A DNA stretch of 64,000 nucleotides from Haloarcula mannanilytica (GTDB taxonomy: Archaea; Halobacteriota; Halobacteria; Halobacteriales; Haloarculaceae). Shown piece after piece: positions 1 to 8,838 of the stretch. How positions within the stretch are numbered: the first letter of the stretch is position 1; every line of letters starts with the position of its first letter. The DNA lies in assembly GCF_005406125.1 (NCBI RefSeq), contig NZ_BIXZ01000003.1, forward strand, positions 62,001 through 126,000, in the 5' to 3' direction. The notes beneath the pieces were generated by a model. That model was given only the letters and a program-made list of their open reading frames with translations, was not told where the DNA came from and searched no databases. A program made the translations under genes and the position numbers.

Positions 1-474
1 AACGCGACCGACCTGGTGGCCGACTACGACATCGTCGTCGACGCCTCCGACAATTTCGCCACGCGATTCCTCGTCAACGACGCCTGCACCCTCTCGGGCA
101 CGCCCTTTTCCCACGGGGCGATCTTCCAGTTCGAGGGACAGGTGACGACCTTTTCCGGCGACAGCCCGTGTTACCGCTGTCTGTTCCCGGAAGCGCCGCC
201 GGAGGGGACTGTCCCCGACTGCGCGACGGCGGGCGTCCTCGGTGTCCTGCCGGGGACTATCGGCTGCATGCAAGCGACCGAGGTCGTCAAGCTCGCTATG
301 GACTACGGTGAAACGCTGGAGGGCCGGCTCATCGCCTACGACGCCGCGGAGATGTCCTTCGAGGAAATCCCCGTCGCCGCCAACCCCGACTGCCCGGTGT
401 GTGGCGACGACCCGGCCATCGCCAGCGTCGCCGACGCCAGCTACGAGGGCCGCTGTTCGCTCGCTGAGGACTGA
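1..474 (+). CDS. ubaA: E1-like ubiquitin/sulfur-carrier activating enzyme UbaA (MoeB/ThiF family), 3' part
   Basis: The reading frame is open from base 1, so the true start lies outside the window; the GTG at 16 is internal. The family adenylates the C-terminal glycine of SAMP/MoaD-type proteins for protein conjugation, tRNA 2-thiolation and molybdopterin synthesis. Visible are the DNFATR nucleotide-binding segment, the loop HGAIFQFEGQV, the probable catalytic Cys in DCATAGVLG, and two CxxC pairs (CYRC, CPVC) that should bind zinc. The Rossmann glycine-rich loop is missing because of the window edge. SAMP3 (26 kb) and NcsA (53 kb) are likely partners elsewhere in this window. ThiF or HesA naming is the main alternative. 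Confidence 0.9.
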   Translation, partial: NATDLVADYDIVVDASDNFATRFLVNDACTLSGTPFSHGAIFQFEGQVTTFSGDSPCYRCLFPEAPPEGTVPDCATAGVLGVLPGTIGCMQATEVVKLAMDYGETLEGRLIAYDAAEMSFEEIPVAANPDCPVCGDDPAIASVADASYEGRCSLAED

Positions 475-568
475 CCGACTCGCTCCGTGCTGTTCCTCAA
501 TTCTCACTGCTGATACTGGAGAACCGAGTTTTATGCGCCGATAGCCGTGATTCTCGGTACCGCCTCTC

Positions 569-940
569 ATGTCCCGCCCTGACCACGCCTCCCACCCCCT
601 CTCGGTTCGCCTCCGGAAGCCCGGCTACGTCGAACTCGTGTTCTCGCTGGTGCTCGTCTGGGGCTTCGGCGATGCGCTGTCGACGCTGTTTGCTGCCCGC
701 TTTGCCGGCCCTGGGCTGGAAGCCAACCCCTGGATTCGAACTCTGTTGATTCACGAACCGCTGCTCGTCATCGCCCTGAAGATGGCTGTCGTCCTCTACG
801 TCGGCGTCGTCCTGCTTGAGTGTCGTGACCTCGTCGAACGGGTCCCGCTGTGGCGAGCCTGGCTGCTCTCCATCGTGGCGCTCGGCGCGGCGGTCGTGGT
901 CGGCAACACCTACGTTGGCCTGGCCGCAGCCGCCGCTTAG
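569..940 (+). CDS. small three-helix membrane protein
   Basis: This 123-residue protein has a basic N-terminus and three hydrophobic segments (about 20-44, 62-84 and 96-120). The GDALST and EANPW motifs between helices 1 and 2 recall the DUF5658-type membrane proteins common in haloarchaea; that link is from memory and unverified. A TATA-like GAGTTTTATG lies about 35 bases before the ATG. The stop codon overlaps by 3 bases the stop of the convergent cobalamin-binding gene, so the two genes run tail to tail. Function unknown. Confidence 0.75.
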   Translation: MSRPDHASHPLSVRLRKPGYVELVFSLVLVWGFGDALSTLFAARFAGPGLEANPWIRTLLIHEPLLVIALKMAVVLYVGVVLLECRDLVERVPLWRAWLLSIVALGAAVVVGNTYVGLAAAAA

Positions 941-1848
941 GCCCGGACGGTCCTGAGTTCGACGGCGGCGTCCCGTGGCGGCGCGTCGAACAGATCCGGA
1001 TGGACGAGCGCCGCCAGGAACTCAAGCGTGTCCACGAGCCGCGGCCCCGAGCGGTTGACGTAGTGGTGGCCGTCCATTACGTAGGTCCGGCCTTCGCGGA
1101 CCGCGGTCAGGTCGTCGAAACCGGGGCGTTCGGTCAGGTCAGCGAGGTTCTCGCGGGTCTGTGCCACGTCGAACCCACACGGCGCGGCGACAAGCACCTC
1201 GGGGTCGTATTCGCGGACCTCCTCCCATTCGCGGGGTCGAGAGTGTGCGCCCCGTTCTTCCATCCCGTAGGTGCCACCTGCCGTCTCGACCATCCCGGGT
1301 ACCCAGTGCCCGGCGACCATCACCGGGTCCAGCCAGTCGAGCACCGCGACGCGGGGCGTCGTCTCGGCCCGTGCCGCAGTCGTCTTGATGGCCGCGACCC
1401 GGTCCCGGAGGTCCGCGACAAGTTCGGCGGCGCGGTCGTCGCACCCGACCGCTGCGCCGACCCGGTGGATTGACTCGAATAAGTCACCGAGGCTGTGAAC
1501 GTCGAGCGTCAGTACGTCGGCGTCCAGTCCTAACTCCTCAACGGCGTCGGCGACCAGCACGTGGTCGACGGCACACACGTCACAGACACCCTGGGTGATG
1601 ATGAGGTCCGGGTCAAGCGCCGCCAGCGTTTCGCGGTCGATGGCGTAGACGCCGTCGCTCTCCTCGGCGGCCGCGACCTGCTCGTTAATCTCGCCGCTGG
1701 AGGCTTCCGGGTCGACGCGCGACCGATTGACGGACGGCTTCTCGCGGGCCGCCGGCGGATGGTCGCATTCGTGTGAGACGCCGACCGGCTCAACGCCGAG
1801 CGCGTAGACGATTTCTGTCGCCGAGGGCAGCAGCGTGACGACTCGCAT
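937..1848 (-). CDS. cobalamin/iron-chelate-type substrate-binding protein (BtuF-like)
   Basis: The protein has 303 residues and starts MRVVTLLPSATEIVYALG, the usual opening of BtuF-type periplasmic binding proteins. I chose this ATG because an in-frame start 15 codons upstream adds a stretch unlike the family. The class III fold shows as an N-lobe with the ITQGVCDVCAVD segment, a long linking helix near residues 125-155, and a C-lobe with DWLDPVMVAGHW and the ending GPRLVDTLEFLAAL. There is no signal peptide or lipobox, so it may be cytoplasmic, or secretion may depend on something not visible here. No transporter partner lies next to it. Binding of cobalamin is inferred from family likeness only. 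Confidence 0.85.
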   Translation of the reverse strand: MRVVTLLPSATEIVYALGVEPVGVSHECDHPPAAREKPSVNRSRVDPEASSGEINEQVAAAEESDGVYAIDRETLAALDPDLIITQGVCDVCAVDHVLVADAVEELGLDADVLTLDVHSLGDLFESIHRVGAAVGCDDRAAELVADLRDRVAAIKTTAARAETTPRVAVLDWLDPVMVAGHWVPGMVETAGGTYGMEERGAHSRPREWEEVREYDPEVLVAAPCGFDVAQTRENLADLTERPGFDDLTAVREGRTYVMDGHHYVNRSGPRLVDTLEFLAALVHPDLFDAPPRDAAVELRTVRA

Positions 1849-1943
1849 ACCCCGACCTTGGACCGCGCGGACAAAAACCTGCGTCCACCACACCGCTCCC
1901 GTGCTTCGTTACGCTTACCGTCTGTCGCCGAGGAGACGCGGGC

Positions 1944-2423
1944 ATGGAAGTCAAGTCGAGACACCACCTCCGCTCGGACGAGGTCGACACCATCACGACG
2001 GCGCTGTCGGAGAACCTCGGTGTCGAACTCGACGCGGACAGCTTCGAGAAAGTCGAGTTCGACGACAGCGATTGGGATGTCGTCCTCGTCGACGGCGACC
2101 CGCTCGTCCTCTATTTGAACGGCGAACCGTTCCTGACCGTCCAGGGAGCCAATCAGTACCCGCCGGAGAAACACATCGTCACCGTCGACGCCGGGGCCGT
2201 TTCGTTCGTCTCGGACGGCGCTGACATCATGCGGCCGGGCATCACCGAGGCCGACGACGATATCAGCGAGGGCGACCTCGTCGTCATCAACGAGGAGTCC
2301 CACGGGAAGTTCCTCGCCGTCGGCCGCGCACAGACCGACGGCGACGACATGGTCGGCGACAGCGGGAAAGTCGTCAAATCGCTGCACCACGTCGGTGACG
2401 ACCTGTTCGAGTTCTCGGTGTAG
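1944..2423 (+). CDS. PUA-domain RNA-binding protein (MCT-1-like)
   Basis: The protein has 159 residues. The N-terminal half (about 1-70) resembles the pre-PUA domain of archaeal MCT-1-like proteins. Residues 75-155 form a PUA domain, seen in HIVTVDAGAVSFVSDGAD, the MRPGI turn and the GDLVVINEESHGKFLAVGRA strand pair. PUA domains bind structured RNA such as tRNA or rRNA, so a role in translation or RNA modification is expected. It lies alone between a reverse-strand binding protein and a reverse-strand membrane protein. It has no catalytic domain, so it is not a full pseudouridine synthase or archaeosine transglycosylase. Confidence 0.85.
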   Translation: MEVKSRHHLRSDEVDTITTALSENLGVELDADSFEKVEFDDSDWDVVLVDGDPLVLYLNGEPFLTVQGANQYPPEKHIVTVDAGAVSFVSDGADIMRPGITEADDDISEGDLVVINEESHGKFLAVGRAQTDGDDMVGDSGKVVKSLHHVGDDLFEFSV

Positions 2424-2465
2424 CGTCGAGCGATCGTCCGCTGTCTGCCCGGCGATTTCCGTTTG

Positions 2466-2885
2466 TTACACCAGCGGTCGGAGTCCGAACCGGCCGACGC
2501 CGCGGTCGAGGCCGACTCTGACGAGTGCTTCGACACCACCAGCACCCACGGCGACCCCGAGCAGCAGGGGCCAGACGGTGAGATACGACGACAGCGGGTG
2601 GAGATGCGTCCCGTACAGCCACTCGGACACCGTGTTGCCGAGCAGCCAGAGCGTCACGAGTACCGGCGTGACAAGCCAAAGCCGGCTACAGAGATACAAC
2701 GGGACAGCCCCCGTGAGGACCATTCCGATGACGGCGTAGCCGGCCCCGAACGCGAGGGTCGCCGGCTCCTGTGACGTGAAGTAGACGCCGTTCGAAAATA
2801 GCCACGACAGCACGCCGATGGCATAGAGGACGCCACCGACGGCCGCGACAGTGATGGGGGTCGTTTTGCTGGAGGGCAGACGCAT
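2466..2885 (-). CDS. four-helix membrane protein of unknown function
   Basis: The protein has 139 residues from the ATG at 2885 (MRLPSSKTT). A start 32 codons upstream is possible but adds a non-hydrophobic stretch that runs into the shared promoter region. Hydrophobic segments lie near residues 10-30, 42-62, 68-88 and 98-118. The reverse strand has a TATA-like CGTTATTCAG about 25-35 bases before the ATG, which fits a leaderless transcript. It is divergent from sepF. I recognise no conserved domain. Confidence 0.65.
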   Translation of the reverse strand: MRLPSSKTTPITVAAVGGVLYAIGVLSWLFSNGVYFTSQEPATLAFGAGYAVIGMVLTGAVPLYLCSRLWLVTPVLVTLWLLGNTVSEWLYGTHLHPLSSYLTVWPLLLGVAVGAGGVEALVRVGLDRGVGRFGLRPLV

Positions 2886-3028
2886 CGCTGTCGGTATTTG
2901 TCCCGCCGCTGAATAACGTTTTGTGCAGTAGACGTGTTCCTGATGCTTACCGCGGCTAGTCAGGGGCTGCTGTGGCGACACGTTCGATGGACGAAAAGTT
3001 GAAACGGGTAGCGGACGCCGTGAGTGAC

Positions 3029-3388
3029 ATGGGACTGATGAGCAAGATCCTCGGGGAGTCTGGATCCTCGCGGAACACCGAGGATTACGTCGAACTGGAC
3101 GCGAACGAATTCGAGATGACCGGGACGGAACTCGAACGCCAGGTCCGGATCGCCCGTATCAGCGACAAGCAGGACGTTATTGACATCAAAGACGCCGTCT
3201 ACGACGGCGATGTAGTCGTCGCGGACATCACGCGACACTCCACGCAGGACCGCACGATGGAACACATCAGCGACGAACTCAAGCAGGTCGCCAACGAGGT
3301 CGGCGGCGACATCGTCCAGAAGGACGACGACCAGCTCATCATCACGCCGGCTGGCGTCGGCATCGCCCGGGAACGCCTCGGCCGGTAG
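3029..3388 (+). CDS. sepF: cell division protein SepF
   Basis: The protein has 119 residues from the ATG of MGLMSKILG, which matches the amphipathic membrane-targeting N-terminus known for archaeal SepF; in-frame starts at 2972 (GTG) and 2987 would add residues before it. The following DYVELD motif and the C-terminal SepF fold (DVIDIKDAVYDGDVVVADI, TMEHISDELKQVANEVGGDI, QLIITPAGV) are clear. In haloarchaea SepF anchors FtsZ2-based division rings to the membrane. FtsZ2 itself lies about 52 kb away in this window. Confidence 0.93.
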   Translation: MGLMSKILGESGSSRNTEDYVELDANEFEMTGTELERQVRIARISDKQDVIDIKDAVYDGDVVVADITRHSTQDRTMEHISDELKQVANEVGGDIVQKDDDQLIITPAGVGIARERLGR

Positions 3389-3500
3389 CTCACTCTACTG
3401 GACCGTGCTATTCTGTCTCGCTTGGTAGTTCGTATCAGTCTAACTGCCCGTTTTCGGAGGCTTCAATGCGTTTTTCGGTGTCGCCACGCTAAGGGCGGCA

Positions 3501-4445
3501 ATGACTGAACCGGCGATACGCGCCAGTGGGTTACAAAAGCGCTACGGCGATGTCCAGGCGCTCGACGACCTGGAACTGACCGTCGAGCAAGGCGAGTTCT
3601 TCGGGCTGCTCGGGCCGAACGGGGCCGGCAAGACGACGTTTATCAACACGCTGGTCGGTCTCGTCCACAAGGACGCGGGAACCGCCGAGGTGTTCGGCTT
3701 CGACGTGGAAGACGACTACCGGGAGGCCCGCGACCGCATCGGCGTCGCGCCACAGGAGTTCAACGTCGACCGCTTTTTCCCCATCATCGAGGTGCTGGAA
3801 CACAAGGCGGGCTATCACGGTATCGGCCGCAAAGAGGCCCGCGAGCGCGCCGAAGACGCGCTGAAGACCGTCGGCATCTGGGACAAGCGCGACACGCGCT
3901 TCGACTGGCTCTCCGGCGGGATGAAGCGGCGATTCGTCCTTGCGCGTGCGCTCGTCTCCGATCCGGACCTGCTCATCCTCGACGAGCCGACGGCCGGGGT
4001 CGACGTTCAGCTCCGCCACGACCTTTGGGACATCATCAATCGGATGAACGACGCCGGTACGACGATTCTGCTGACGACGCACTACATCGAGGAGGCCGAA
4101 CGCCTCTGTGACCGGGTCGCCATCATGGACGACGGACAGAAGGTCGAGGTTGCGACGCCCGACGACCTGATGGCTCGCGGGACGGACACTATCGTCCTCG
4201 AACTCGCCGAGATGCCGCGGACGGCCCCGCGACTCGATGTTGAGGGGATCACCGACATCGAACTGACCGACGAGGGGCTGGCCGTCACCGCGATGGGCGG
4301 GAGCCAGACCGCGCCGGCCATCATGCGCGAACTGGAGGCAAAAGGACATACGGTCAATTCGCTGGAGATCCGCCGCGCGTCCCTCGAAGAGGTGTTCGTG
4401 GACATGACCCGCGATGACCGCGAGTACGCGGAGGTGTCCGCATGA
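3501..4445 (+). CDS. ABC-2 type transporter, ATP-binding protein
   Basis: The protein has 314 residues. The nucleotide-binding domain shows Walker A GPNGAGKTT (about 38-46), Q-loop VAPQEFNVDRFF, signature LSGGMKRR (about 135-142), Walker B LLILDEPTAG and the H-loop LLTTHYIEEAE. A C-terminal domain of about 90 residues is typical of DrrA/NodI-type exporter ATPases. The stop overlaps the start of the permease gene by 4 bases (ATGA type), so the pair is translationally coupled. The cargo cannot be read from the sequence; lipid-like or drug-like molecules are usual for this family. Confidence 0.95.
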   Translation: MTEPAIRASGLQKRYGDVQALDDLELTVEQGEFFGLLGPNGAGKTTFINTLVGLVHKDAGTAEVFGFDVEDDYREARDRIGVAPQEFNVDRFFPIIEVLEHKAGYHGIGRKEARERAEDALKTVGIWDKRDTRFDWLSGGMKRRFVLARALVSDPDLLILDEPTAGVDVQLRHDLWDIINRMNDAGTTILLTTHYIEEAERLCDRVAIMDDGQKVEVATPDDLMARGTDTIVLELAEMPRTAPRLDVEGITDIELTDEGLAVTAMGGSQTAPAIMRELEAKGHTVNSLEIRRASLEEVFVDMTRDDREYAEVSA

Positions 4446-5209
4446 ACGCGAATGCGACACAGTTCCTGACGCTGGTCCGACGGGAGATACTCCGGTTCGT
4501 GCGCCGGCCGTACAACACGTTCCTGCCGCCGATAATCACGAACGCGCTGTATTTCTCCGTGTTCGGCGTGATTCTCGGGAGCCGAATCGGTGAAATTGCG
4601 GGCGTGAGCTACCTCCAGTTCGTCCTGCCCGGACTTGTCGTGCTGGGGGCCATCTCCGATAGCTTCGAGAACGCTTCCTTCACCATCTTCCACGGGCGCT
4701 GGAACGACTACATTCAAGCCGTCCTCACGTCGCCGATGTCGAACCGAAGCATGGTGGCCGCCTACGTCTCGGCCAGCGCGCTCCGGGGCATCGTCACGTC
4801 GCTGTTGATCGTCGGCGTGGGACTGGTATTCACCTCCGTCCCCGTCGCCAACCCCGTGTATCTCGTTTCGTTCCTGCTGGTGATTACCACGCTGTTTGGC
4901 GGCCTGGGCGTCATCGGCGGTCTGTGGGCGAGTGACTTCGACTACCTCACGGTGATGAACCAGTTCATCCTCCGGCCGCTGGTGTTTTTCGGTGCGGTGT
5001 TTTACTCGCTGGAAGTCCTGCCGGCGTTCTGGCGCAACGTCTCGCTGCTTAATCCGATGGTGTATATGGTGAACGGCGTTCGCTACGGGATGATCGGCGT
5101 CACCGAAATCGACCCGAACACGTCCCTGGCCGTCCTGACCGGGACGACCGTGGTCGTGCTGTCAGTCGACTACTTGCTGTTCAAGCGCGGCTACGGGCTC
5201 GCTGAGTAG
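4442..5209 (+). CDS. ABC-2 type transporter, permease protein
   Basis: The protein has 255 residues with about six membrane segments. The N-terminal LVRREILRFVRRPYNT and the central LPGLVVLGAISDSFENASF fit ABC-2 membrane-domain proteins of the NodJ/DrrB kind. The stretch near residue 180 (VFFGAVFYSLEVLPAFW) and NPMVYMVNGVRYG are also family hallmarks. It overlaps the ATPase gene by 4 bases and should form a 2+2 exporter with it. Substrate unknown. Confidence 0.93.
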   Translation: MNANATQFLTLVRREILRFVRRPYNTFLPPIITNALYFSVFGVILGSRIGEIAGVSYLQFVLPGLVVLGAISDSFENASFTIFHGRWNDYIQAVLTSPMSNRSMVAAYVSASALRGIVTSLLIVGVGLVFTSVPVANPVYLVSFLLVITTLFGGLGVIGGLWASDFDYLTVMNQFILRPLVFFGAVFYSLEVLPAFWRNVSLLNPMVYMVNGVRYGMIGVTEIDPNTSLAVLTGTTVVVLSVDYLLFKRGYGLAE

Positions 5210-5616
5210 GGTCCCTCGGCTGCTTGACTCTTCGTGGGCTCTCCCTCGTCGGTATCGCAATATCGTCCGAAAAACGGGGACGCTGGCTCGCCAACTGACC
5301 TGGCCGCGCTCGAATGCCGGATTGGGTCCGCTCCGGCAGGCGGACAAACTATGACAGGCTGCCCCGGAACTGGCTCCGTGGCAACACGAGGGTGTCTCGT
5401 GGCCCGGATACTTCTGTGCGCCTCCGGGCGGGGCGTATGTGAATGTATGCCACAACCGTATTTAGATGTGACGCCTGTCTGACGCTGAATGATACTGGCG
5501 GCACTCGGTAGCGGAACTTCTCCGAACGAGTGCCTGACGGATGCAGTCCACGCCGAGAACGATGGTGCTGTATCGCTCGCCCGGAACTCACGGCTTCGCC
5601 GACCGGGCGGCCGCCC
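5210..5616. other. intergenic stretch without a supported gene
   Basis: About 400 bases lie between the end of the ABC permease and the end of the convergent conserved gene. Short open frames exist on both strands (for example 5234-5482), but they have no recognisable motif, no consistent codon bias and no good start context. No terminator-like T-run or strong hairpin was found by eye. Confidence 0.5.
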
Positions 5617-6009
5617 TCAGACGTTGTCCGGTGCGTCGGCGTCGTCCTCGACCGAGCGTTTCAGCGAATCGCGGCGTGCCTTCGCGTCGCGGTCGGTCGC
5701 CTCCTCCAGGAAATCGTTCTTGATGGCGACGGCGTCCTCGGCCGCGTCGACGTTGCCCTCGGCGATAACATCCTCCGCCGGTCGCTCGTCGATGTGCAGC
5801 GCGAGCTTGTCCTTCTTGGAACCGTACTCGACGCGGCCCGCGACGACCCGGTCGAACACTGGGTTGTCGGGGTCGTCGACGACCAGCAGGTCGTTGCCCT
5901 CGTACTCTTCCGTGTCGGTTACCTCGCCGAAGTACTCCTCGACGAACGCTTCCATGTCAGGGACGCGGTCTTCGAGATGCTCGCCCCGTCGCATCTTGTA
6001 CTCTCGCAT
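5617..6009 (-). CDS. conserved haloarchaeal protein (DUF5611-like)
   Basis: The protein has 130 residues from the ATG at 6009 (MREYKMRRGEHLEDRVPDM); an in-frame start further upstream would overlap the neighbouring gene. The opening resembles DUF5611 proteins as I remember them, unverified. It is predicted alpha/beta, very acidic, and has a basic, charged C-terminal tail. It follows the zinc-ribbon gene on the same strand by 38 bases, so the two may be co-transcribed. Function unknown. Confidence 0.75.
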   Translation of the reverse strand: MREYKMRRGEHLEDRVPDMEAFVEEYFGEVTDTEEYEGNDLLVVDDPDNPVFDRVVAGRVEYGSKKDKLALHIDERPAEDVIAEGNVDAAEDAVAIKNDFLEEATDRDAKARRDSLKRSVEDDADAPDNV

Positions 6010-6047
6010 GGGCGAGTTTTTGCGAGGGGCTGTCTTACCCTTTGCGT

Positions 6048-6920
6048 TCACTCCTCGCGCTGGGTGATAAGTGAGCCCTTGTGACACTCCGGACAGAAGT
6101 CACCCTCGCGCAGCGAGGTCGACTCCACTTCGGTGGTGAACCCACATTCCGGACACGCGAACTCGCCCTCCGGCACCGTCACGGCGTTGTCGCTGACCGG
6201 CTCGACATCCGACTCGTCGCCGGTATCGGCGGGCATCGTCTCCGGCGACCAGTCGTCCCCGTCGTCGCCCGGCTCGTCCGGCCACTCGCCCGGCTGGCGG
6301 TCGCCACCGGCCGGCTCCGTCTCCTCGTCTTCCTCGCCGAGAATGAGTCCATCGTCTTTCTCCGGGTCGGTCTCGTCTTCGGTCACCGGTTCCTCGCCTT
6401 CGGCGTCCGGCACGTCGACCGTCGTCGTCGGCTCGTCTAGCTCCACGTCGACGCCTTCCTCGTCTGATTCTGCCTCCGACTCGCCGCTGTCGTCGATAAT
6501 CTCGGCGTCGTCGGCTGACGGATCGACCGGCTCGCCGTCATCCGCGACACCATCGTTGACTCCTGTGTCGCCCGGTGCTTCGACCGGGTCGTCGACGCTA
6601 TCCCAGCCGTCCGAACTCCCCGCGTCATCGTCGTCTGTCTCGCCCGCTCCCTCGACCGTCTCATCGGTGGCCGGCTCGCTGGTGGATTCCGCCGCCGTAT
6701 CGCCTTCCTCGTCATCCTCGACGAGATCGCTCGCGATATCGGACGGTGTCTCGATGGCTGTAACCTCCTTGTTTTCCGAAACGATACGCGTGTCTCCACA
6801 CCGCTCACAGGTCTCCCGTTCCTGGATGGTGATGACGACTTCGCTACCCTGCTCTTCGCGCTCGCGCTCGACGGTGGTCTCACCGTACTTGTGCCCGAGG
6901 ACGGAACATTTGAGACCCAT
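6048..6920 (-). CDS. acidic protein with zinc ribbons at both ends
   Basis: The protein has 290 residues from MGLKCSVLGHKYG at 6920. The first 60 residues hold a small metal site (Cys in KCSVLGHKYG, then CERCGD). Residues of about 75-250 are an extremely Asp/Glu/Ser/Thr/Pro-rich, low-complexity linker. The last 45 residues form a zinc ribbon (CPECGF then CPECHKG). This layout, with a disordered acidic linker between two metal-binding ends, occurs in conserved haloarchaeal proteins (I recall a DUF7093 name, unverified). It could be an adaptor for nucleic-acid or protein binding; this is inference. Confidence 0.75.
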   Translation of the reverse strand: MGLKCSVLGHKYGETTVEREREEQGSEVVITIQERETCERCGDTRIVSENKEVTAIETPSDIASDLVEDDEEGDTAAESTSEPATDETVEGAGETDDDDAGSSDGWDSVDDPVEAPGDTGVNDGVADDGEPVDPSADDAEIIDDSGESEAESDEEGVDVELDEPTTTVDVPDAEGEEPVTEDETDPEKDDGLILGEEDEETEPAGGDRQPGEWPDEPGDDGDDWSPETMPADTGDESDVEPVSDNAVTVPEGEFACPECGFTTEVESTSLREGDFCPECHKGSLITQREE

Positions 6921-7068
6921 TGCCAGAACTTCCCACCGTGGCGTACTTAAACCCTGCCCGTTAGCTCGACGATTCATGAAAGATGCTAAACCATTATTTG
7001 GCACGCCCATCTTAATTTCACCCTAGCTTACGAAATTTTATAACTGATACAAACGCAACCCTACGCCA

Positions 7069-8415
7069 ATGCACCGGATGTCGCTCCTCGCGTTGTCGGT
7101 TCTCGCCCTTTCGGCGCTTCTCGGCGGGACGGCAGTAGCGACTGGGACCCAGCCGCCGCTTGCCGACGCCGGACTGGACCAGTCTGTCGAGCGGGGCGCG
7201 ACAGTCCAACTGGACGCCAACGGCTCGCGCGACCCCGACGGGACAATCGAGCACGTCGAGTGGTCCATCGAAGCCCCGGACGGCACGACGCACACGCCAG
7301 ACTGCTCGACCTGCGTCCAGACGACGTTTTCACCGGCCGACACCGGTCAGTACAACGTCACTGTCACCGTCACTGATGACAACGGCGTATCGCAATCGGA
7401 CACACTTCGGGTCGACGTGGTAGCCGCCGGTGGGCCGTCAGTCTCTGTTTCGGCCCCGACTGCGCTCCCCACTGGCTCACAGCGAAATCTGACTGCCAAT
7501 GTGACCGCCGGTGAGGCCGACCTTCGAACGCTCGCCTGGGTTGTCAATGGGACTGCACGGAACCGGACGCAACTCGCCGGTGCGAACGGATCGTCGACGA
7601 TTACGCATACGTTCAACGACTCCGGCTCCGTGTCCGTCCGTGCAGTCGCCTACGATGCTGCCGGACGGCGTGGCGTCTCTAATCAGACAGTACAGATAGT
7701 TAGCTCAGGTGGTGGTGGTAGCAGTTCGAATAGTTGTCCGGCTGGAACGATAAACTACTACGATAGTGGCAATAAGCATCAGGGGTGTACTTCGGCTGCC
7801 ATGACCGTCGAAGATACCATCGTTGACACTGACGGGCGAGATGGTTTGTGGGTGCACGTGGATGGTGAACTCAGCCAAATTATCGAGGAGGAGAATATGA
7901 ACAGGTACTCTGAGGACGGTCGCGGAGAGACATTTAGTGAGGAGACTGTTGACGAGCAGAAAGCAACGATAGGACAAAAGCGACAAAAAGTGAAGAATGA
8001 TGGTAGCAGTAGTGACAATGATGATGGGAGTAATGGCAATGATGGTGGTAGTAGTAGTGATGATGATAGTTCCAACTCCGGTAGCACCCGTCCGGACTCT
8101 AGCGTACCGAATAACTTGATGGACCCAGACGGAGGGGGCGATGACGACGACGAGGATGCTTCACTGCCCGACGGACCATCGATAGAAGACGACAATCCGT
8201 TCGAGAGTAGTGACGACGATGATGGTAGCCTATTCGATGACGATAGCGATGACGGTGGCAGTAGCAGTGATGACGACAGTAGCAGTAGTGACGATGATGA
8301 TGGCGGTCTACTCGGCGGTCTATTTGATGGTGGCGATGACGGCAGCGCCGATAGTGGTGGCAGTGGCAACGATGGCAGTGGCAATAATGGCGGAGGAGGT
8401 TGGAGTTTCTGGTAA
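7069..8415 (+). CDS. secreted PKD-domain protein with Asp/Ser/Gly-rich tail
   Basis: The protein has 448 residues. A signal peptide covers about 1-25. A PKD domain spans about 29-117 (ANGSRDPDGTIEHVEW, TGQYNVTVTVTDDNG) and a second Ig/PKD-like domain about 120-212. A Cys-containing segment follows (about 213-300), then a long tail made almost only of Asp, Ser, Gly and Asn, ending GGGGWSFW. The first 650 bases have normal high-GC codons; from about 7,700 on, codons shift to AGT, GAT, GGT and AAT, so the 3' half is compositionally different. PKD domains mediate surface protein contacts. No hydrophobic anchor is seen, so the protein is probably released or held by partners. The two following genes are on the same strand. 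Confidence 0.85.
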   Translation: MHRMSLLALSVLALSALLGGTAVATGTQPPLADAGLDQSVERGATVQLDANGSRDPDGTIEHVEWSIEAPDGTTHTPDCSTCVQTTFSPADTGQYNVTVTVTDDNGVSQSDTLRVDVVAAGGPSVSVSAPTALPTGSQRNLTANVTAGEADLRTLAWVVNGTARNRTQLAGANGSSTITHTFNDSGSVSVRAVAYDAAGRRGVSNQTVQIVSSGGGGSSSNSCPAGTINYYDSGNKHQGCTSAAMTVEDTIVDTDGRDGLWVHVDGELSQIIEEENMNRYSEDGRGETFSEETVDEQKATIGQKRQKVKNDGSSSDNDDGSNGNDGGSSSDDDSSNSGSTRPDSSVPNNLMDPDGGGDDDDEDASLPDGPSIEDDNPFESSDDDDGSLFDDDSDDGGSSSDDDSSSSDDDDGGLLGGLFDGGDDGSADSGGSGNDGSGNNGGGGWSFW

Positions 8416-8475
8416 TATCCTCAATTCTGTTTTATGAAGATAGAATTTATAAAGAATAGTAGATAAATTCAAAAT

Positions 8476-8838
8476 ATGATTGATAGACATAGAAAAACTG
8501 GAGAGATAGTTTTGTTCCTGTTAGTGATGATTGCAGAAACTCTCCTGCTACCAGTCGTCGCTCCAGTTATCATGGTGACGAACCTCCGTGAGTCTGCTGA
8601 TGGGGACTTATTGATACCTGGTATCCAGTCCGGGGGTAGTTTTGTCAGTGCCCTGATCGCGTTCGTATCCGTTGGCGGGACTGTGCTTGATTCACCATCG
8701 GAGGGAGTGGACAGACGGTCGGCAACTGGTTTGACACCAGAACCTTTGCCAACCCCGATTAAAGCTCTGACTCTTCCGTCCGTTCAAAAAGAAAACAAGA
8801 AAATAGACCTAAAAAACGAGACTCAGAATCATGAGTAA
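8476..8838 (+). CDS. small membrane protein, two helices
   Basis: The protein has 120 residues with two hydrophobic segments (about 10-34 and 53-72) and a polar C-terminal tail of about 45 residues rich in Lys, Asn and Pro. Base composition is low in GC compared with the chromosome around it, like the lipoprotein gene next to it, which it overlaps by 8 bases. AT-rich sequence with TATA-like runs (AATTTATAAAG) lies in the 60-base gap after the PKD gene. No family recognised. Confidence 0.65.
   Translation: MIDRHRKTGEIVLFLLVMIAETLLLPVVAPVIMVTNLRESADGDLLIPGIQSGGSFVSALIAFVSVGGTVLDSPSEGVDRRSATGLTPEPLPTPIKALTLPSVQKENKKIDLKNETQNHE

Noticed and set aside
16-474. GTG at base 16 as the start of UbaA
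   Set aside because: The frame is open to base 1 and the N-terminal nucleotide-binding loop is missing, so the real start is outside the window.
3531-4460. Reverse open frame inside the first ABC ATPase gene
   Set aside because: Shadow of the forward ATPase, which has all nucleotide-binding motifs.
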